Below are positions 12,186 to 22,798 of a DNA stretch of 64,000 nucleotides, piece by piece. A program made the translations under genes and the position numbers. Numbering within the stretch: the first letter of the stretch is position 1; each line of letters begins with the position of its first letter. The notes beneath the pieces were generated by a model. The model worked only from the letters and a program-made list of their open reading frames with translations, did no database searches and had not been told where the DNA came from. The stretch is taken from NCBI GenBank assembly GCA_963989245.1, contig CAXDII010000756.1, positions 159,036-223,035 on the forward strand. Reading direction: 5' to 3'. The stretch is from Nansenia antarctica (Eukaryota; Chordata; Actinopteri; Argentiniformes; Microstomatidae).

Positions 12186-14892
12186 TATTCAACAACAAGT
12201 CAAAATGTGCTCGTGAAAGGCAGAAAACAACACTTTGATAGTTTGATATAACTTGAGAACGAATGCAAAAAACAGTCCACTCTAAGAACAGGCCGCTTGG
12301 ACACTTTCAGAACAGCTCAGTTAATGACTGAAAACAGCTCTCGAAGAGATTGTCAAAAGAGACTCCGAAAACGAAACGTTGATCACTTTTGAGCAAAAGG
12401 CTGCACACACGCAATTCAAGTTGCTCTGATTGTCATTTAGAGTTACAATATAGGATTATTCAACAACAAGTCAAAATGTGCTCGTGAAAGGCAGAAAACA
12501 ACACTTTGATAGTTTGATATAACTTGAGAACGAATGCAAAAAACAGTCCACTCTAAGAACAGGCCGCTTGGACACTTTCAGAACAGCTCAGTTAATGACT
12601 GAAAACAGCTCTCGAAGAGATTGTCAAAAGAGACTCCGAAAACGAAACGTTGATCACTTTTGAGCAAAAGGCTGCACACACGCAATTCAAGTTGCTCTGA
12701 TTGTCATTTAGAGTTACATTATAGGATTATTCAACAACAAGTCAAAATGTGCTCGTGAAAGGCAGAAAACAACACTTTGATAGTTTGATATAACTTGAGA
12801 ACGAATGCAAAAACAGTCCACTCTAAGAACAGGCCGCTTGGACACTTTCAGAACAGCTCTGTTAATGACTGAAAACAGCTCTCGAAGAGATTGTCAAAAG
12901 AGACTCTGAAAACGAAACGTTGATCACTTTTGAGCAAAAGGCTGCACACACGCAATTCAAGTTGCTCTGATTGTCATTTAGAGTTACATTATAGGATTAT
13001 TCAACAACAAGTCAAAATGTGCTCGTGAAAGGCAGAAAACAACACTTTGATAGTTTGATATAACTTGAGAACGAATGCAAAAAACAATCCACTCTAAGAA
13101 CAGGCCGCTTGGACACTTTCAGAACAGCTCTGTTAATGACTGAAAACAGCTCTCGAAGAGATTGTCAAAAGAGACTCTGTAAACGAAACGTTGATCACTT
13201 TTGAGCAAAAGGCTGCACACACGCAATTCAAGTTGCTCTGATTGTCATTTAGAGTTACATTATAGGATTATTCAACAACAAGTCAAAATGTGCTCGTGAA
13301 AGGCAGAAAACAACACTTTGATAGTTTGATATAACTTGAAAACGAATGCAAAAACAGTCCACTCTAAGAACAGGCCGCTTGGACACTTTCAGAACAGCTC
13401 TGTTAATGACTGAAAACAGCTCTCGAAGAGATTGTCAAAAGAGACTCTGAAAACGAAACGTTGATCACTTTTGAGCAAAAAGCTGCACACACGCAATTCA
13501 AGTTGCTCTGATTGTCATTTAGAGTTACATTATAGGATTATTCAACAACAAGTCAAAATGTGCTCGTGAAAGGCAGAAAACAACACTTTGATAGTTTGAT
13601 ATAACTTGAGAACGAATGCAAAAAACAGTCCACTCTAAGAACAGGCCGCTTGGACACTTTCAGAACAGCTCTGTTAATGACTGAAAACAGCTCTCGAAGA
13701 GATTGTCAAAAGAGACTCTGAAAACGAAACGTTGATCACTTTTGAGCAAAAGGCTGCACACACGCAATTCAAGTTGCTCTGATTGTAATTTAGAGTTACA
13801 TTATAGGATTATTCAACAACAAGTCAACATGTGCTCGTGAAAGGCAGAAAACAACACTTTGATAGTTTGATATAACTTGAGAACGAATGCAAAAAACAGT
13901 CCACTCTAAGAACAGGCCGCTTGGACACTTTCAGAACAGCTCTGTTAATGACTGAAAACAGCTCTCGAAGAGATTGTCAAAAGAGACTCTGAAAACGAAA
14001 CGTTGATCACTTTTGAGCAAAAGGCTGCACACACGCAATTCAAGTTGCTCTGATTGTCATTTAGAGTTACATTATAGGATTATTCAACAACAAGTCAAAA
14101 TGTGTCGTGAAAGGCAGAAAACAACACTTTGATAGTTTGATATGACTTGAGAACGAATGCAAAAAACAGTCCACTCTAAGAACAGGCCGCTTGGACACTT
14201 TCAGAACAGCTCAGTTAATGACTGAAAACAGCTCTCGAAGAGATTGTCAAAAGAGACTCCGAAAACGAAACGTTGATCACTTTTGAGCAAAAGGCTGCAC
14301 ACACGCAATTCAAGTTGCTCTGATTGTCATTTAGAGTTACATTATAGGATTATTCAACAACAAGTCAAAATGTGCTCGTGAAAGGCAGAAAACAACACTT
14401 TGATAGTTTGATATAACTTGAGAACGAATGCAAAAAACAGTCCACTCTAAGAACAGGCCGCTTGGACACTTTCAGAACAGCTCTGTTAATGACTGAAAAC
14501 AGCTCTCGAAGAGATTGTCAAAAGAGACTCTGAAAACGAAACGTTGATCACTTTTGAGCAAAAAGCTGCACACACGCAATTCAAGTTGCTCTGATTGTCA
14601 TTTAGAGTTACATTATAGGATTATTCAACAACAAGTCAAAATGTGCTCGTGAAAGGCAGAAAACAACACTTTGATAGTTTGATATAACTTGAGAACGAAT
14701 GCAAAAAACAGTCCACTCTAAGAACAGGCCGCTTGGACACTTTCAGAACAGCTCTGTTAATGACTGAAAACAGCTCTCGAAGAGATTGTCAAAAGAGACT
14801 CTGAAAACGAAACGTTGATCACTTTTGAGCAAAAGGCAGCACACACGCAATTCAAGTTGCTCTGATTGTCATTTAGAGTTACATTATAGGAT
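12186..14892 (+). repeat. 10-monomer higher-order repeat, 2707 bp (copy)
   Basis: Ten variant monomers occur in fixed order: (1) CTCAG+CTCCG+ACAATAT, (2) CTCAG+CTCCG+ACATTAT, (3) A5 run, (4) CAATCC with CTCTGTAAAC, (5) TTGAAAAC with A5 and AGCTGC, (6) GTAATTT, (7) GTCAACATG, (8) TCGTG with GATATGACTT, (9) AGCTGC, (10) GGCAGC. The next unit of class 1 starts at 14893, exactly 2707 bp later. The segment just before it (10562-12185) is a 6-monomer version with classes 1-5 and 10, so classes 6-9 behave as a cassette that is gained or lost together. Confidence 0.85.
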
Positions 14893-17328
14893 TATTCAAC
14901 AACAAGTCAAAATGTGCTCGTGAAAGGCAGAAAACAACACTTTGATAGTTTGATATAACTTGAGAACGAATGCAAAAAACAGTCCACTCTAAGAACAGGC
15001 CGCTTGGACACTTTCAGAACAGCTCAGTTAATGACTGAAAACAGCTCTCGAAGAGATTGTCAAAAGAGACTCCGAAAACGAAACGTTGATCACTTTTGAG
15101 CAAAAGGCTGCACACACGCAATTCAAGTTGCTCTGATTGTCATTTAGAGTTACAATATAGGATTATTCAACAACAAGTCAAAATGTGCTCGTGAAAGGCA
15201 GAAAACAACACTTTGATAGTTTGATATAACTTGAGAACGAATGCAAAAAACAGTCCACTCTAAGAACAGGCCGCTTGGACACTTTCAGAACAGCTCAGTT
15301 AATGACTGAAAACAGCTCTCGAAGAGATTGTCAAAAGAGACTCCGAAAACGAAACGTTGATCACTTTTGAGCAAAAGGCTGCACACACGCAATTCAAGTT
15401 GCTCTGATTGTCATTTAGAGTTACATTATAGGATTATTCAACAACAAGTCAAAATGTGCTCGTGAAAGGCAGAAAACAACACTTTGATAGTTTGATATAA
15501 CTTGAGAACGAATGCAAAAACAGTCCACTCTAAGAACAGGCCGCTTGGACACTTTCAGAACAGCTCTGTTAATGACTGAAAACAGCTCTCGAAGAGATTG
15601 TCAAAAGAGACTCTGAAAACGAAACGTTGATCACTTTTGAGCAAAAGGCTGCACACACGCAATTCAAGTTGCTCTGATTGTCATTTAGAGTTACATTATA
15701 GGATTATTCAACAACAAGTCAAAATGTGCTCGTGAAAGGCAGAAAACAACACTTTGATAGTTTGATATAACTTGAGAACGAATGCAAAAAACAATCCACT
15801 CTAAGAACAGGCCGCTTGGACACTTTCAGAACAGCTCTGTTAATGACTGAAAACAGCTCTCGAAGAGATTGTCAAAAGAGACTCTGTAAACGAAACGTTG
15901 ATCACTTTTGAGCAAAAGGCTGCACACACGCAATTCAAGTTGCTCTGATTGTCATTTAGAGTTACATTATAGGATTATTCAACAACAAGTCAAAATGTGC
16001 TCGTGAAAGGCAGAAAACAACACTTTGATAGTTTGATATAACTTGAAAACGAATGCAAAAACAGTCCACTCTAAGAACAGGCCGCTTGGACACTTTCAGA
16101 ACAGCTCTGTTAATGACTGAAAACAGCTCTCGAAGAGATTGTCAAAAGAGACTCTGAAAACGAAACGTTGATCACTTTTGAGCAAAAGGCTGCACACACG
16201 CAATTCAAGTTGCTCTGATTGTAATTTAGAGTTACATTATAGGATTATTCAACAACAAGTCAACATGTGCTCGTGAAAGGCAGAAAACAACACTTTGATA
16301 GTTTGATATAACTTGAGAACGAATGCAAAAAACAGTCCACTCTAAGAACAGGCCGCTTGGACACTTTCAGAACAGCTTTGTTAATGACTGAAAACAGCTC
16401 TCGAAGAGATTGTCAAAAGAGACTCTGAAAACGAAACGTTGATCACTTTTGAGCAAAAGGCTGCACACACGCAATTCAAGTTGCTCTGATTGTCATTTAG
16501 AGTTACATTATAGGATTATTCAACAACAAGTCAAAATGTGTCGTGAAAGGCAGAAAACAACACTTTGATAGTTTGATATGACTTGAGAACGAATGCAAAA
16601 AACAGTCCACTCCAAGAACAGGCCGCTTGGACACTTTCAGAACAGCTCAGTTAATGACTGAAAACAGCTCTCGAAGAGATTGTCAAAAGAGACTCCGAAA
16701 ACGAAACGTTGATCACTTTTGAGCAAAAGGCTGCACACACGCAATTCAAGTTGCTCTGATTGTCATTTAGAGTTACATTATAGGATTATTCAACAACAAG
16801 TCAAAATGTGCTCGTGAAAGGCAGAAAACAACACTTTGATAGTTTGATATAACTTGAGAACGAATGCAAAAAACAGTCCACTCTAAGAACAGGCCGCTTG
16901 GACACTTTCAGAACAGCTCTGTTAATGACTGAAAACAGCTCTCGAAGAGATTGTCAAAAGAGACTCTGAAAACGAAACGTTGATCACATTTGAGCAAAAG
17001 GCTGCACACACGCAATTCAAGTTGCTCTGATTGTCATTTAGAGTTACATTATAGGATTATTCAACAACAAGTCAAAATGTGCTCGTGAAAGGCAGAAAAC
17101 AACACTTTGATAGTTTGATATAACTTGAGAACGAATGCAAAAAACAGTCCACTCTAAGAACAGGCCGCTTGGACACTTTCAGAACAGCTCTGTTAATGAC
17201 TGAAAACAGCTCTCGAAGAGATTGTCAAAAGAGACTCTGAAAACGAAACGTTGATCACTTTTGAGCAAAAGGCTGCACACACGCAATTCAAGTTGCTCTG
17301 ATTGTCATTTAGAGTTACATTATAGGAT

Positions 17329-20035
17329 TATTCAACAACAAGTCAAAATGTGCTCGTGAAAGGCAGAAAACAACACTTTGATAGTTTGATATAACTTGAG
17401 AACGAATGCAAAAAACAGTCCACTCTAAGAACAGGCCGCTTGGACACTTTCAGAACAGCTCTGTTAATGACTGAAAACAGCTCTCGAAGAGATTGTCAAA
17501 AGAGACTCCGAAAACGAAACGTTGATCACTTTTGAGCAAAAGGCTGCACACACGCAATTCAAGTTGCTCTGATTGTCATTTAGAGTTACAATATAGGATT
17601 ATTCAACAACAAGTCAAAATGTGCTCGTGAAAGGCAGAAAACAACACTTTGATAGTTTGATATAACTTGAGAACGAATGCAAAAAACAGTCCACTCTAAG
17701 AACAGGCCGCTTGGACACTTTCAGAACAGCTCAGTTAATGACTGAAAACAGCTCTCGAAGAGATTGTCAAAAGAGACTCCGAAAACGAAACGTTGATCAC
17801 TTTTGAGCAAAAGGCTGCACACACGCAATTCAAGTTGCTCTGATTGTCATTTAGAGTTACATTATAGGATTATTCAACAACAAGTCAAAATGTGCTCGTG
17901 AAAGGCAGAAAACAACACTTTGATAGTTTGATATAACTTGAGAACGAATGCAAAAACAGTCCACTCTAAGAACAGGCCGCTTGGACACTTTCAGAACAGC
18001 TCTGTTAATGACTGAAAACAGCTCTCGAAGACATTGTCAAAAGAGACTCTGAAAACGAAACGTTGATCACTTTTGAGCAAAAGGCTGCACACACGCAATT
18101 CAAGTTGCTCTGATTGTCATTTAGAGTTACATTATAGGATTATTCAACAACAAGTCAAAATGTGCTCGTGAAAGGCAGAAAACAACACTTTGATAGTTTG
18201 ATATAACTTGAGAACGAATGCAAAAAACAATCCACTCTAAGAACAGGCCGCTTGGACACTTTCAGAACAGCTCTGTTAATGACTGAAAACAGCTCTCGAA
18301 GAGATTGTCAAAAGAGACTCTGTAAACGAAACGTTGATCACTTTTGAGCAAAAGGCTGCACACACGCAATTCAAGTTGCTCTGATTGTCATTTAGAGTTA
18401 CATTATAGGATTATTCAACAACAAGTCAAAATGTGCTCGTGAAAGGCAGAAAACAACACTTTGATAGTTTGATATAACTTGAAAACGAATGCAAAAACAG
18501 TCCACTCTAAGAACAGGCCGCTTGGACACTTTCAGAACAGCTCTGTTAATGACTGAAAACAGCTCTCGAAGAGATTGTCAAAAGAGACTCTGAAAACGAA
18601 ACGTTGATCACTTTTGAGCAAAAAGCTGCACACACGCAATTCAAGTTGCTCTGATTGTCATTTAGAGTTACATTATAGGATTATTCAACAACAAGTCAAA
18701 ATGTGCTCGTGAAAGGCAGAAAACAACACTTTGATAGTTTGATATAACTTGAGAACGAATGCAAAAAACAGTCCACTCTAAGAACAGGCCGCTTGGACAC
18801 TTTCAGAACAGCTCTGTTAATGACTGAAAACAGCTCTCGAAGAGATTGTCAAAAGAGACTCTGAAAACGAAACGTTGATCACTTTTGAGCAAAAGGCTGC
18901 ACACACGCAATTCAAGTTGCTCTGATTGTAATTTAGAGTTACATTATAGGATTATTCAACAACAAGTCAACATGTGCTCGTGAAAGGCAGAAAACAACAC
19001 TTTGATAGTTTGATATAACTTGAGAACGAATGCAAAAAACAGTCCACTCTAAGAACAGGCCGCTTGGACACTTTCAGAACAGCTCTGTTAATGACTGAAA
19101 ACAGTTCTCGAAGAGATTGTCAAAAGAGACTCTGAAAACGAAACGTTGATCACTTTTGAGCAAAAGGCTGCACACACGCAATTCAAGTTGCTCTGATTGT
19201 CATTTAGAGTTACATTATAGGATTATTCAACAACAAGTCAAAATGTGTCGTGAAAGGCAGAAAACAACACTTTGATAGTTTGATATGACTTGAGAACGAA
19301 TGCAAAAAACAGTCCACTCTAAGAACAGGCCGCTTGGACACTTTCAGAACAGCTCAGTTAATGACTGAAAACAGCTCTCGAAGAGATTGTCAAAAGAGAC
19401 TCCGAAAACGAAACGTTGATCACTTTTGAGCAAAAGGCTGCACACACGCAATTCAAGTTGCTCTGATTGTCATTTAGAGTTACATTATAGGATTATTCAA
19501 CAACAAGTCAAAATGTGCTCGTGAAAGGCAGAAAACAACACTTTGATAGTTTGATATAACTTGAGAACGAATGCAAAAAACAGTCCACTCTAAGAACAGG
19601 CCGCTTGGACACTTTCAGAACAGCTCTGTTAATGACTGAAAACAGCTCTCGAAGAGATTGTCAAAAGAGACTCTGAAAACGAAACGTTGATCACTTTTGA
19701 GCAAAAAGCTGCACACACGCAATTCAAGTTGCTCTGATTGTCATTTAGAGTTACATTATAGGATTATTCAACAACAAGTCAAAATGTGCTCGTGAAAGGC
19801 AGAAAACAACACTTTGATAGTTTGATATAACTTGAGAACGAATGCAAAAAACAGTCCACTCTAAGAACAGGCCGCTTGGACACTTTCAGAACAGCTCTGT
19901 TAATGACTGAAAACAGCTCTCGAAGAGATTGTCAAAAGAGACTCTGAAAACGAAACGTTGATCACTTTTGAGCAAAAGGCAGCACACACGCAATTCAAGT
20001 TGCTCTGATTGTCATTTAGAGTTACATTATAGGAT
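17329..20035 (+). repeat. 10-monomer higher-order repeat, variant copy
   Basis: Same monomer order as the 12186-14892 repeat, again spanning 2707 bp before the next class-1 unit at 20036. Its first unit has CTCTG rather than CTCAG, and its A5 unit carries the rare GAAGACATTG change. The same rare change occurs at about 8.55 kb, which shows that these two distant segments share recent ancestry. The 14893-17328 copy just upstream is a 9-monomer (2436-bp) variant. Confidence 0.8.
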
Positions 20036-20917
20036 TATTCAACAACAAGTCAAAATGTGCTCGTGAAAGGCAGAAAACAACACTTTGATAGTTTGATATA
20101 ACTTGAGAACGAATGCAAAAAACAGTCCACTCTAAGAACAGGCCGCTTGGACACTTTCAGAACAGCTCAGTTAATGACTGAAAACAGCTCTCGAAGAGAT
20201 TGTCAAAAGAGACTCCGAAAACGAAACGTTGATCACTTTTGAGCAAAAGGCTGCACACACGCAATTCAAGTTGCTCTGATTGTCATTTAGAGTTACAATA
20301 TAGGATTATTCAACAACAAGTCAAAATGTGCTCGTGAAAGGCAGAAAACAACACTTTGATAGTTTGATATAACTTGAGAACGAATGCAAAAAACAGTCCA
20401 CTCTAAGAACAGGCCGCTTGGACACTTTCAGAACAGCTCAGTTAATGACTGAAAACAGCTCTCGAAGAGATTGTCAAAAGAGACTCCGAAAACGAAACGT
20501 TGATCACTTTTGAGCAAAAGGCTGCACACACGCAATTCAAGTTGCTCTGATTGTCATTTAGAGTTACATTATAGGATTATTCAACAACAAGTCAAAATGT
20601 GCTCGTGAAAGGCAGAAAACAACACTTTGATAGTTTGATATAACTTGAGAACGAATGCAAAAACAGTCCACTCTAAGAACAGGCCGCTTGGACACTTTCA
20701 GAACAGCTCTGTTAATGACTGAAAACAGCTCTCGAAGAGATTGTCAAAAGAGACTCTGAAAACGAAACGTTGATCACTTTTGAGCAAAAGGCTGCACACA
20801 CGCAATTCAAGTTGCTCTGATTGTCATTTAGAGTTACATTATAGGATTATTCAACAACAAGTCAAAATGTGCTCGTGAAAGGCAGAAAACAACACTTTGA
20901 TAGTTTGATATAACTTG

Positions 20918-20925
20918 AAAACGAA
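20918..20925 (+). repeat. Target site duplication, left copy
   Basis: AAAACGAA directly precedes the CAG terminus of the insertion and is repeated exactly after its CTG end. Removing the insertion and one copy gives ACTTGAAAACGAATGC, the normal sequence of the TTGAAAAC-class monomer, and restores a 270-bp unit (20848 to 23097). An 8-bp duplication is characteristic of hAT transposases. Confidence 0.95.
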
Positions 20926-20942
20926 CAGTGGCGGCTGGTGCT
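20926..20942 (+). repeat. Left terminal inverted repeat of the hAT-like element
   Basis: Reads CAGTGGCGGCTGGTGCT. Against the inverse of the right end (CAGGGGAGGCTGGTTCA) it agrees at 13 of 17 positions; the differences are at bases 4 and 7 and near the inner edge. Similarity beyond this is weak: a GGGTGGGGCA about 35 bp in loosely resembles GGGCAATGCCCCA on the other side. Confidence 0.85.
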
Positions 20943-21041
20943 AAACATTTTGGGTGGGGCACAGGTTATGGGGGCATGCTCCACGGGGAAGAATATCAAC
21001 TTTAAAATCTGGATTTACAGTCGATTTTAGCATGAGAATAG
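20943..21041. other. Unique 5' part of the transposon
   Basis: About 100 bp between the left terminus and the minisatellite, with a G-rich start and an AT-rich second half. I see no ORF, promoter or repeat I can name. It may be subterminal sequence of the parental hAT element. Confidence 0.5.
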
Positions 21042-22019
21042 CTCTACCCCCCTGTACAGACCTCGCCATCCCCTCTACCCCCCTGTACAGACCTCTTCAT
21101 CCCCTCTACCCACCTCTACAGACCTCTTCATCCCCTCTACCCCCCTGTACAGACCTCTTCATCCCCTCTACCCACCTCTACAGACCTCTTCATCACCTCT
21201 ACCCACCTCTACATCTCCTCTACCCACCTCTCCATCCCCTCTACCCCCTGTACAGACCTCTCCATCCCCTCTACCCCCCTGTACATACCTCCTCATCCCC
21301 CCTACCCCCCTGTACAGACCTCTTCATCCCCTCTACCCCCCTGTACATACCTCCTCATCCCCCCTACCCCCCTGTACAGACCTCTTCATCCCCTCTACCC
21401 CCCTGTACATACCTCCTCATCCCCCCTACCCCCCTGTACAGACCTCTTCATCCCCTCTACCCCCCTGTACATACCTCCTCATCCCCCCTACCCCCCTGTA
21501 CAGACCTCTCCATCCCCTCTACCCCCCCTGTACAGACCTCTTCATCCCCTCTACCCCCCTGTACAGACCTCTTCATCCCCTCTACCCCCCTGTACATACC
21601 TCCTCATCCCCCCTACCCCCCTGTACAGACCTCTCCATCCCCTCTACCCCCCTGTACAGACCTCTTCATCCCCTCTACCCCCCTGTACAGACCTCTTCAT
21701 CCCCTCTACCCCCCTGTACAGACCTCTTCATCCCCCCTACCCACCTCTACAGACCTCTTCATCCCCCCTACCCACCTCTACAGACCTCTTCATCCCCCCT
21801 ACCCACCTCTACATATCTCCTCATCCCCCCTACCCCCCTGTACAGACCTCTCCATCCCCTCTACCCCCCCTGTACAGACCTCTCCATCCCCTCTACCCCC
21901 CTGTACAGACCTCTTCATCCCCTCTACCCCCCTGTACAGACCTCTTTATCCCCTCTACCCCCCTGTACAGACCTCTTCATCCCCCCTACCCACCTCTACA
22001 GACCTCTTCATCCCCTCTA
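21042..22019 (+). repeat. 31-bp polypyrimidine minisatellite, about 31 copies
   Basis: The unit is CTGTACAG followed by ACCTCTTCATCCCCTCTACCCCC in its commonest form. Unit starts at 21248, 21279, 21310, 21341, 21372, 21403, 21434, 21465 and 21496 give an exact 31-bp period. Variants include CTCTACAG for CTGTACAG, and CTGTACATACCTCCTCATCC followed by CCCCTACCCCC. The + strand is nearly all pyrimidine apart from the self-complementary CTGTACAG core and CAT/CTA steps. Because 31 is not a multiple of 3 and the unit lacks stops, a long ORF of Pro/Leu/Ser/Thr-rich 31-residue repeats crosses it; this is a compositional artefact. A few units near 21200 are truncated. Such tracts can adopt triplex or i-motif/G4 structures. 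Confidence 0.95.
21248..21495 (+). repeat. 62-bp dimeric sub-array in the minisatellite (4 copies)
   Basis: Here the units alternate strictly between the CTGTACAG-ACCTC type and the CTGTACATACCTCCTCATCC type. The latter is followed by six C, TA, then six C. This gives a 62-bp higher-order unit repeated four times (21248, 21310, 21372, 21434). Other parts of the minisatellite use the units in other orders, so this is a recent local amplification. Confidence 0.85.
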
Positions 22020-22020
22020 G

Positions 22021-22030
22021 TGAGTGTGTG

Positions 22031-22095
<65 letters not shown>

Positions 22096-22142
22096 GTGCG
22101 TGTGTGCGTGTGTGCGTGTGCGTGTGTGTGTGTGTGCGTGTG
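22021..22142 (+). repeat. (TG)n microsatellite with CG interruptions
   Basis: A ~120-bp alternating purine-pyrimidine tract. It begins with TGAG imperfections, has a long pure TG core, and ends with regularly spaced TGTGCG steps. It joins the minisatellite directly. TG/CG alternation is a classical Z-DNA former. Reading frames through it yield only Cys-Val or Thr-His strings and are not genes. Confidence 0.97.
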
Positions 22143-22240
22143 CTGAATACATAAACAAACAAGCTAAAAGACGACAATAGAAAACGTACCATGCTGACGA
22201 TATTACTAAATGTTTGAAGTAGCTTTTATCTTAGCTGACT

Positions 22241-22250
22241 CTCTTACCTT
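22241..22250 (-). promoter_or_regulatory. Candidate splice donor (minus strand)
   Basis: The minus strand reads AAGGTAAGAG across this interval, an almost perfect MAG|GTRAGT-type donor. It lies at the downstream edge of the CpG-rich part, where an exon end would be expected. No matching acceptor can be assigned within the element. Confidence 0.35.
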
Positions 22251-22308
22251 CAGGTCGAGTTTGTGTATTCTGGCTTCGCAAAACACCAACAGTAGCAGCC
22301 TAACAGCC

Positions 22309-22341
22309 GCGGAGATTGCGCGGAGATTGCGCGGAGATGGC
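22309..22341 (+). repeat. Three tandem copies of an 11-bp GC-rich unit
   Basis: GCGGAGATTGC occurs at 22309 and 22320, followed by GCGGAGATGGC at 22331. Each copy contains a CpG, as do the copy junctions. This is a small slippage repeat in the exon-like segment. Confidence 0.9.
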
Positions 22342-22472
22342 GACCACAAACGAAGTTTGACTTCGGTAATAGGTCCAGTTGTAATATCCTCAAGCAGGGG
22401 AGGCTGGCTCCCCACCAAAGGGAGAAGAGAGAGATTTTTTTTCTATGACTTCTAGACAGTGTTGCTTCTGAA

Positions 22473-22542
22473 TATCATAGTCCAATCAGCTAGTGTTCTG
22501 TGGCGTATATCATAGTCCAATCAGCTAGTGTTCTGTGGAGTA
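22473..22542 (+). repeat. 35-bp direct repeats in the left arm
   Basis: A 35-bp unit beginning TATCATAGTCCAATCAGC starts at 22473 and again at 22508. A degenerate third copy follows around 22543 (only TTCCAATCAGC is kept). The mirror image is present in the right arm. Confidence 0.9.
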
Positions 22543-22570
22543 TGTTCCAATCAGCTTCAAGTCCCGCCCC
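22482..22570 (+). promoter_or_regulatory. CCAAT/GC-box cluster in the left arm
   Basis: CCAAT at 22482, 22517 and 22547 (each followed by CAGC), then CCCGCCCC at 22563-22570. Regularly spaced CCAAT boxes followed by a GC box resemble a TATA-less promoter pointing into the loop. This is motif-level evidence only; the regular spacing comes from the 35-bp repeat. Confidence 0.3.
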
Positions 22571-22580
22571 TTTCGGTGCA

Positions 22581-22689
22581 TGTCCCAAAACCCCATAGAC
22601 AATTGACCGAATGGCCTGAAGTTACCAAAATAGATTTTACATGCAAGTCTACGAGAACAGCCTAGTGCAACTTCGAGTAGACTGAAAGT
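22581..22689. other. Spacer (loop) of the fold-back unit
   Basis: About 109 bp of unique sequence between the arms. No self-pairing of note, ORF or known motif seen. The minus-strand 81-codon ORF that crosses it (22525-22770) runs through both arms and is most likely fortuitous. Confidence 0.6.
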
Positions 22690-22699
22690 TGCCCCGAAA

Positions 22700-22788
22700 G
22701 GGGCGGGACTTGAAGCTGATTGGAACATACTCCACAGAACACTAGCTGATTGGACTATGATATACTCCACAGAACACTAGCTGATTGG
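22700..22788 (-). promoter_or_regulatory. CCAAT/GC-box cluster in the right arm, opposite direction
   Basis: Mirror of the left-arm cluster: ATTGG at 22719, 22749 and 22784 and GGGGCGGG at 22700-22707. Read on the minus strand it points through the loop toward the exon-like segment and its candidate splice donor. It could therefore have driven transcription of the parental element. Speculative. Confidence 0.3.
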
Positions 22789-22798
22789 ACTATGATAT
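22729..22798 (-). repeat. 35-bp direct repeats in the right arm
   Basis: ACTCCACAGAACACTAGCTG begins each of two identical 35-bp copies at 22729 and 22764. These are the inverted counterparts of the left-arm repeats. Identity inside both arms implies the duplication predates the inverted duplication, or that the arms have been homogenised. Confidence 0.9.

Larger units (their letters stand above)
1..20925 (+). repeat. 271-bp satellite array, left segment
   Basis: A head-to-tail tandem array of about 77 full monomers plus the first 78 bp of an interrupted one. Taking TATTCAACAAC as unit start, monomers begin at 1, 272, 543, 815, 1083, 1353, 1624, 1895 and so on to 20848, a mean period of about 270.8 bp. 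All copies share orientation and differ at only a few recurrent sites and by 1-3 nt indels. Each carries AACGTT overlapping TGATCA, and stops in all frames, so it is non-coding. I do not recognise the family by name. Function is unknown; such arrays typically form constitutive heterochromatin. This is direct observation except for the heterochromatin inference. Confidence 0.98.
22143..22394. other. Unique, CpG-containing, exon-like segment inside the transposon
   Basis: About 250 bp of non-repetitive DNA between (TG)n and the fold-back unit. The left half is AT-rich; the right half (about 22255-22345) is CpG-rich. On the minus strand the CpG-rich part ends in CCTGAAG|GTAAGAG, a strong match to a splice-donor consensus, with the first intronic G paired to position 22247. 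A minus-strand ORF of 70 codons (22206-22418) crosses it but has no domain I recognise, and it starts inside the fold-back arm. It could be a captured host exon, a non-coding first exon of the parental element, or chance. Confidence 0.4.
22395..22580 (+). repeat. Left inverted arm of the fold-back unit
   Basis: Runs from CAGGGGAGGCTGG through CCCCACCAAAGGGAG, a T8 run, TTCTAGACAGTG, two 35-bp direct repeats and GTCCCGCCCCTTTCGG. It pairs with 22690-22897, with about one mismatch near the loop and a ~22-bp gap near the outer end. Confidence 0.9.

Noticed and set aside
1..20925. Sub-repeat origin of the monomer from AACAG motifs
   Set aside because: Four AACAG copies lie in 67 bp of the first monomer (86, 102, 126, 148), but the spacings are uneven (16, 24, 22) and the sequence between them is not clearly repeated.
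20954..22180. 408-codon plus-strand ORF with Pro/Leu/Ser/Thr repeats and a Cys-Val tail
   Set aside because: It is the 31-bp minisatellite plus (TG)n read through. The unit lacks stops in all frames and 31 is not a multiple of 3, so a 31-residue pseudo-repeat arises automatically. No domain or signal is present.
21955..22192. Two overlapping minus-strand Thr-His-rich ORFs
   Set aside because: Translations of (CA)n in two frames; low-complexity artefacts.
22210..22455. 81-codon plus-strand ORF
   Set aside because: Crosses from unique DNA into the fold-back arm, has no recognisable domain and ends in the T8 run. The opposite strand holds the better exon-like signal.
22525..22770. 81-codon minus-strand ORF across the fold-back loop
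   Set aside because: It lies mostly in the inverted arms and loop of a MITE-like unit and matches no transposase motif that I recognise. It is too short for any hAT catalytic domain.
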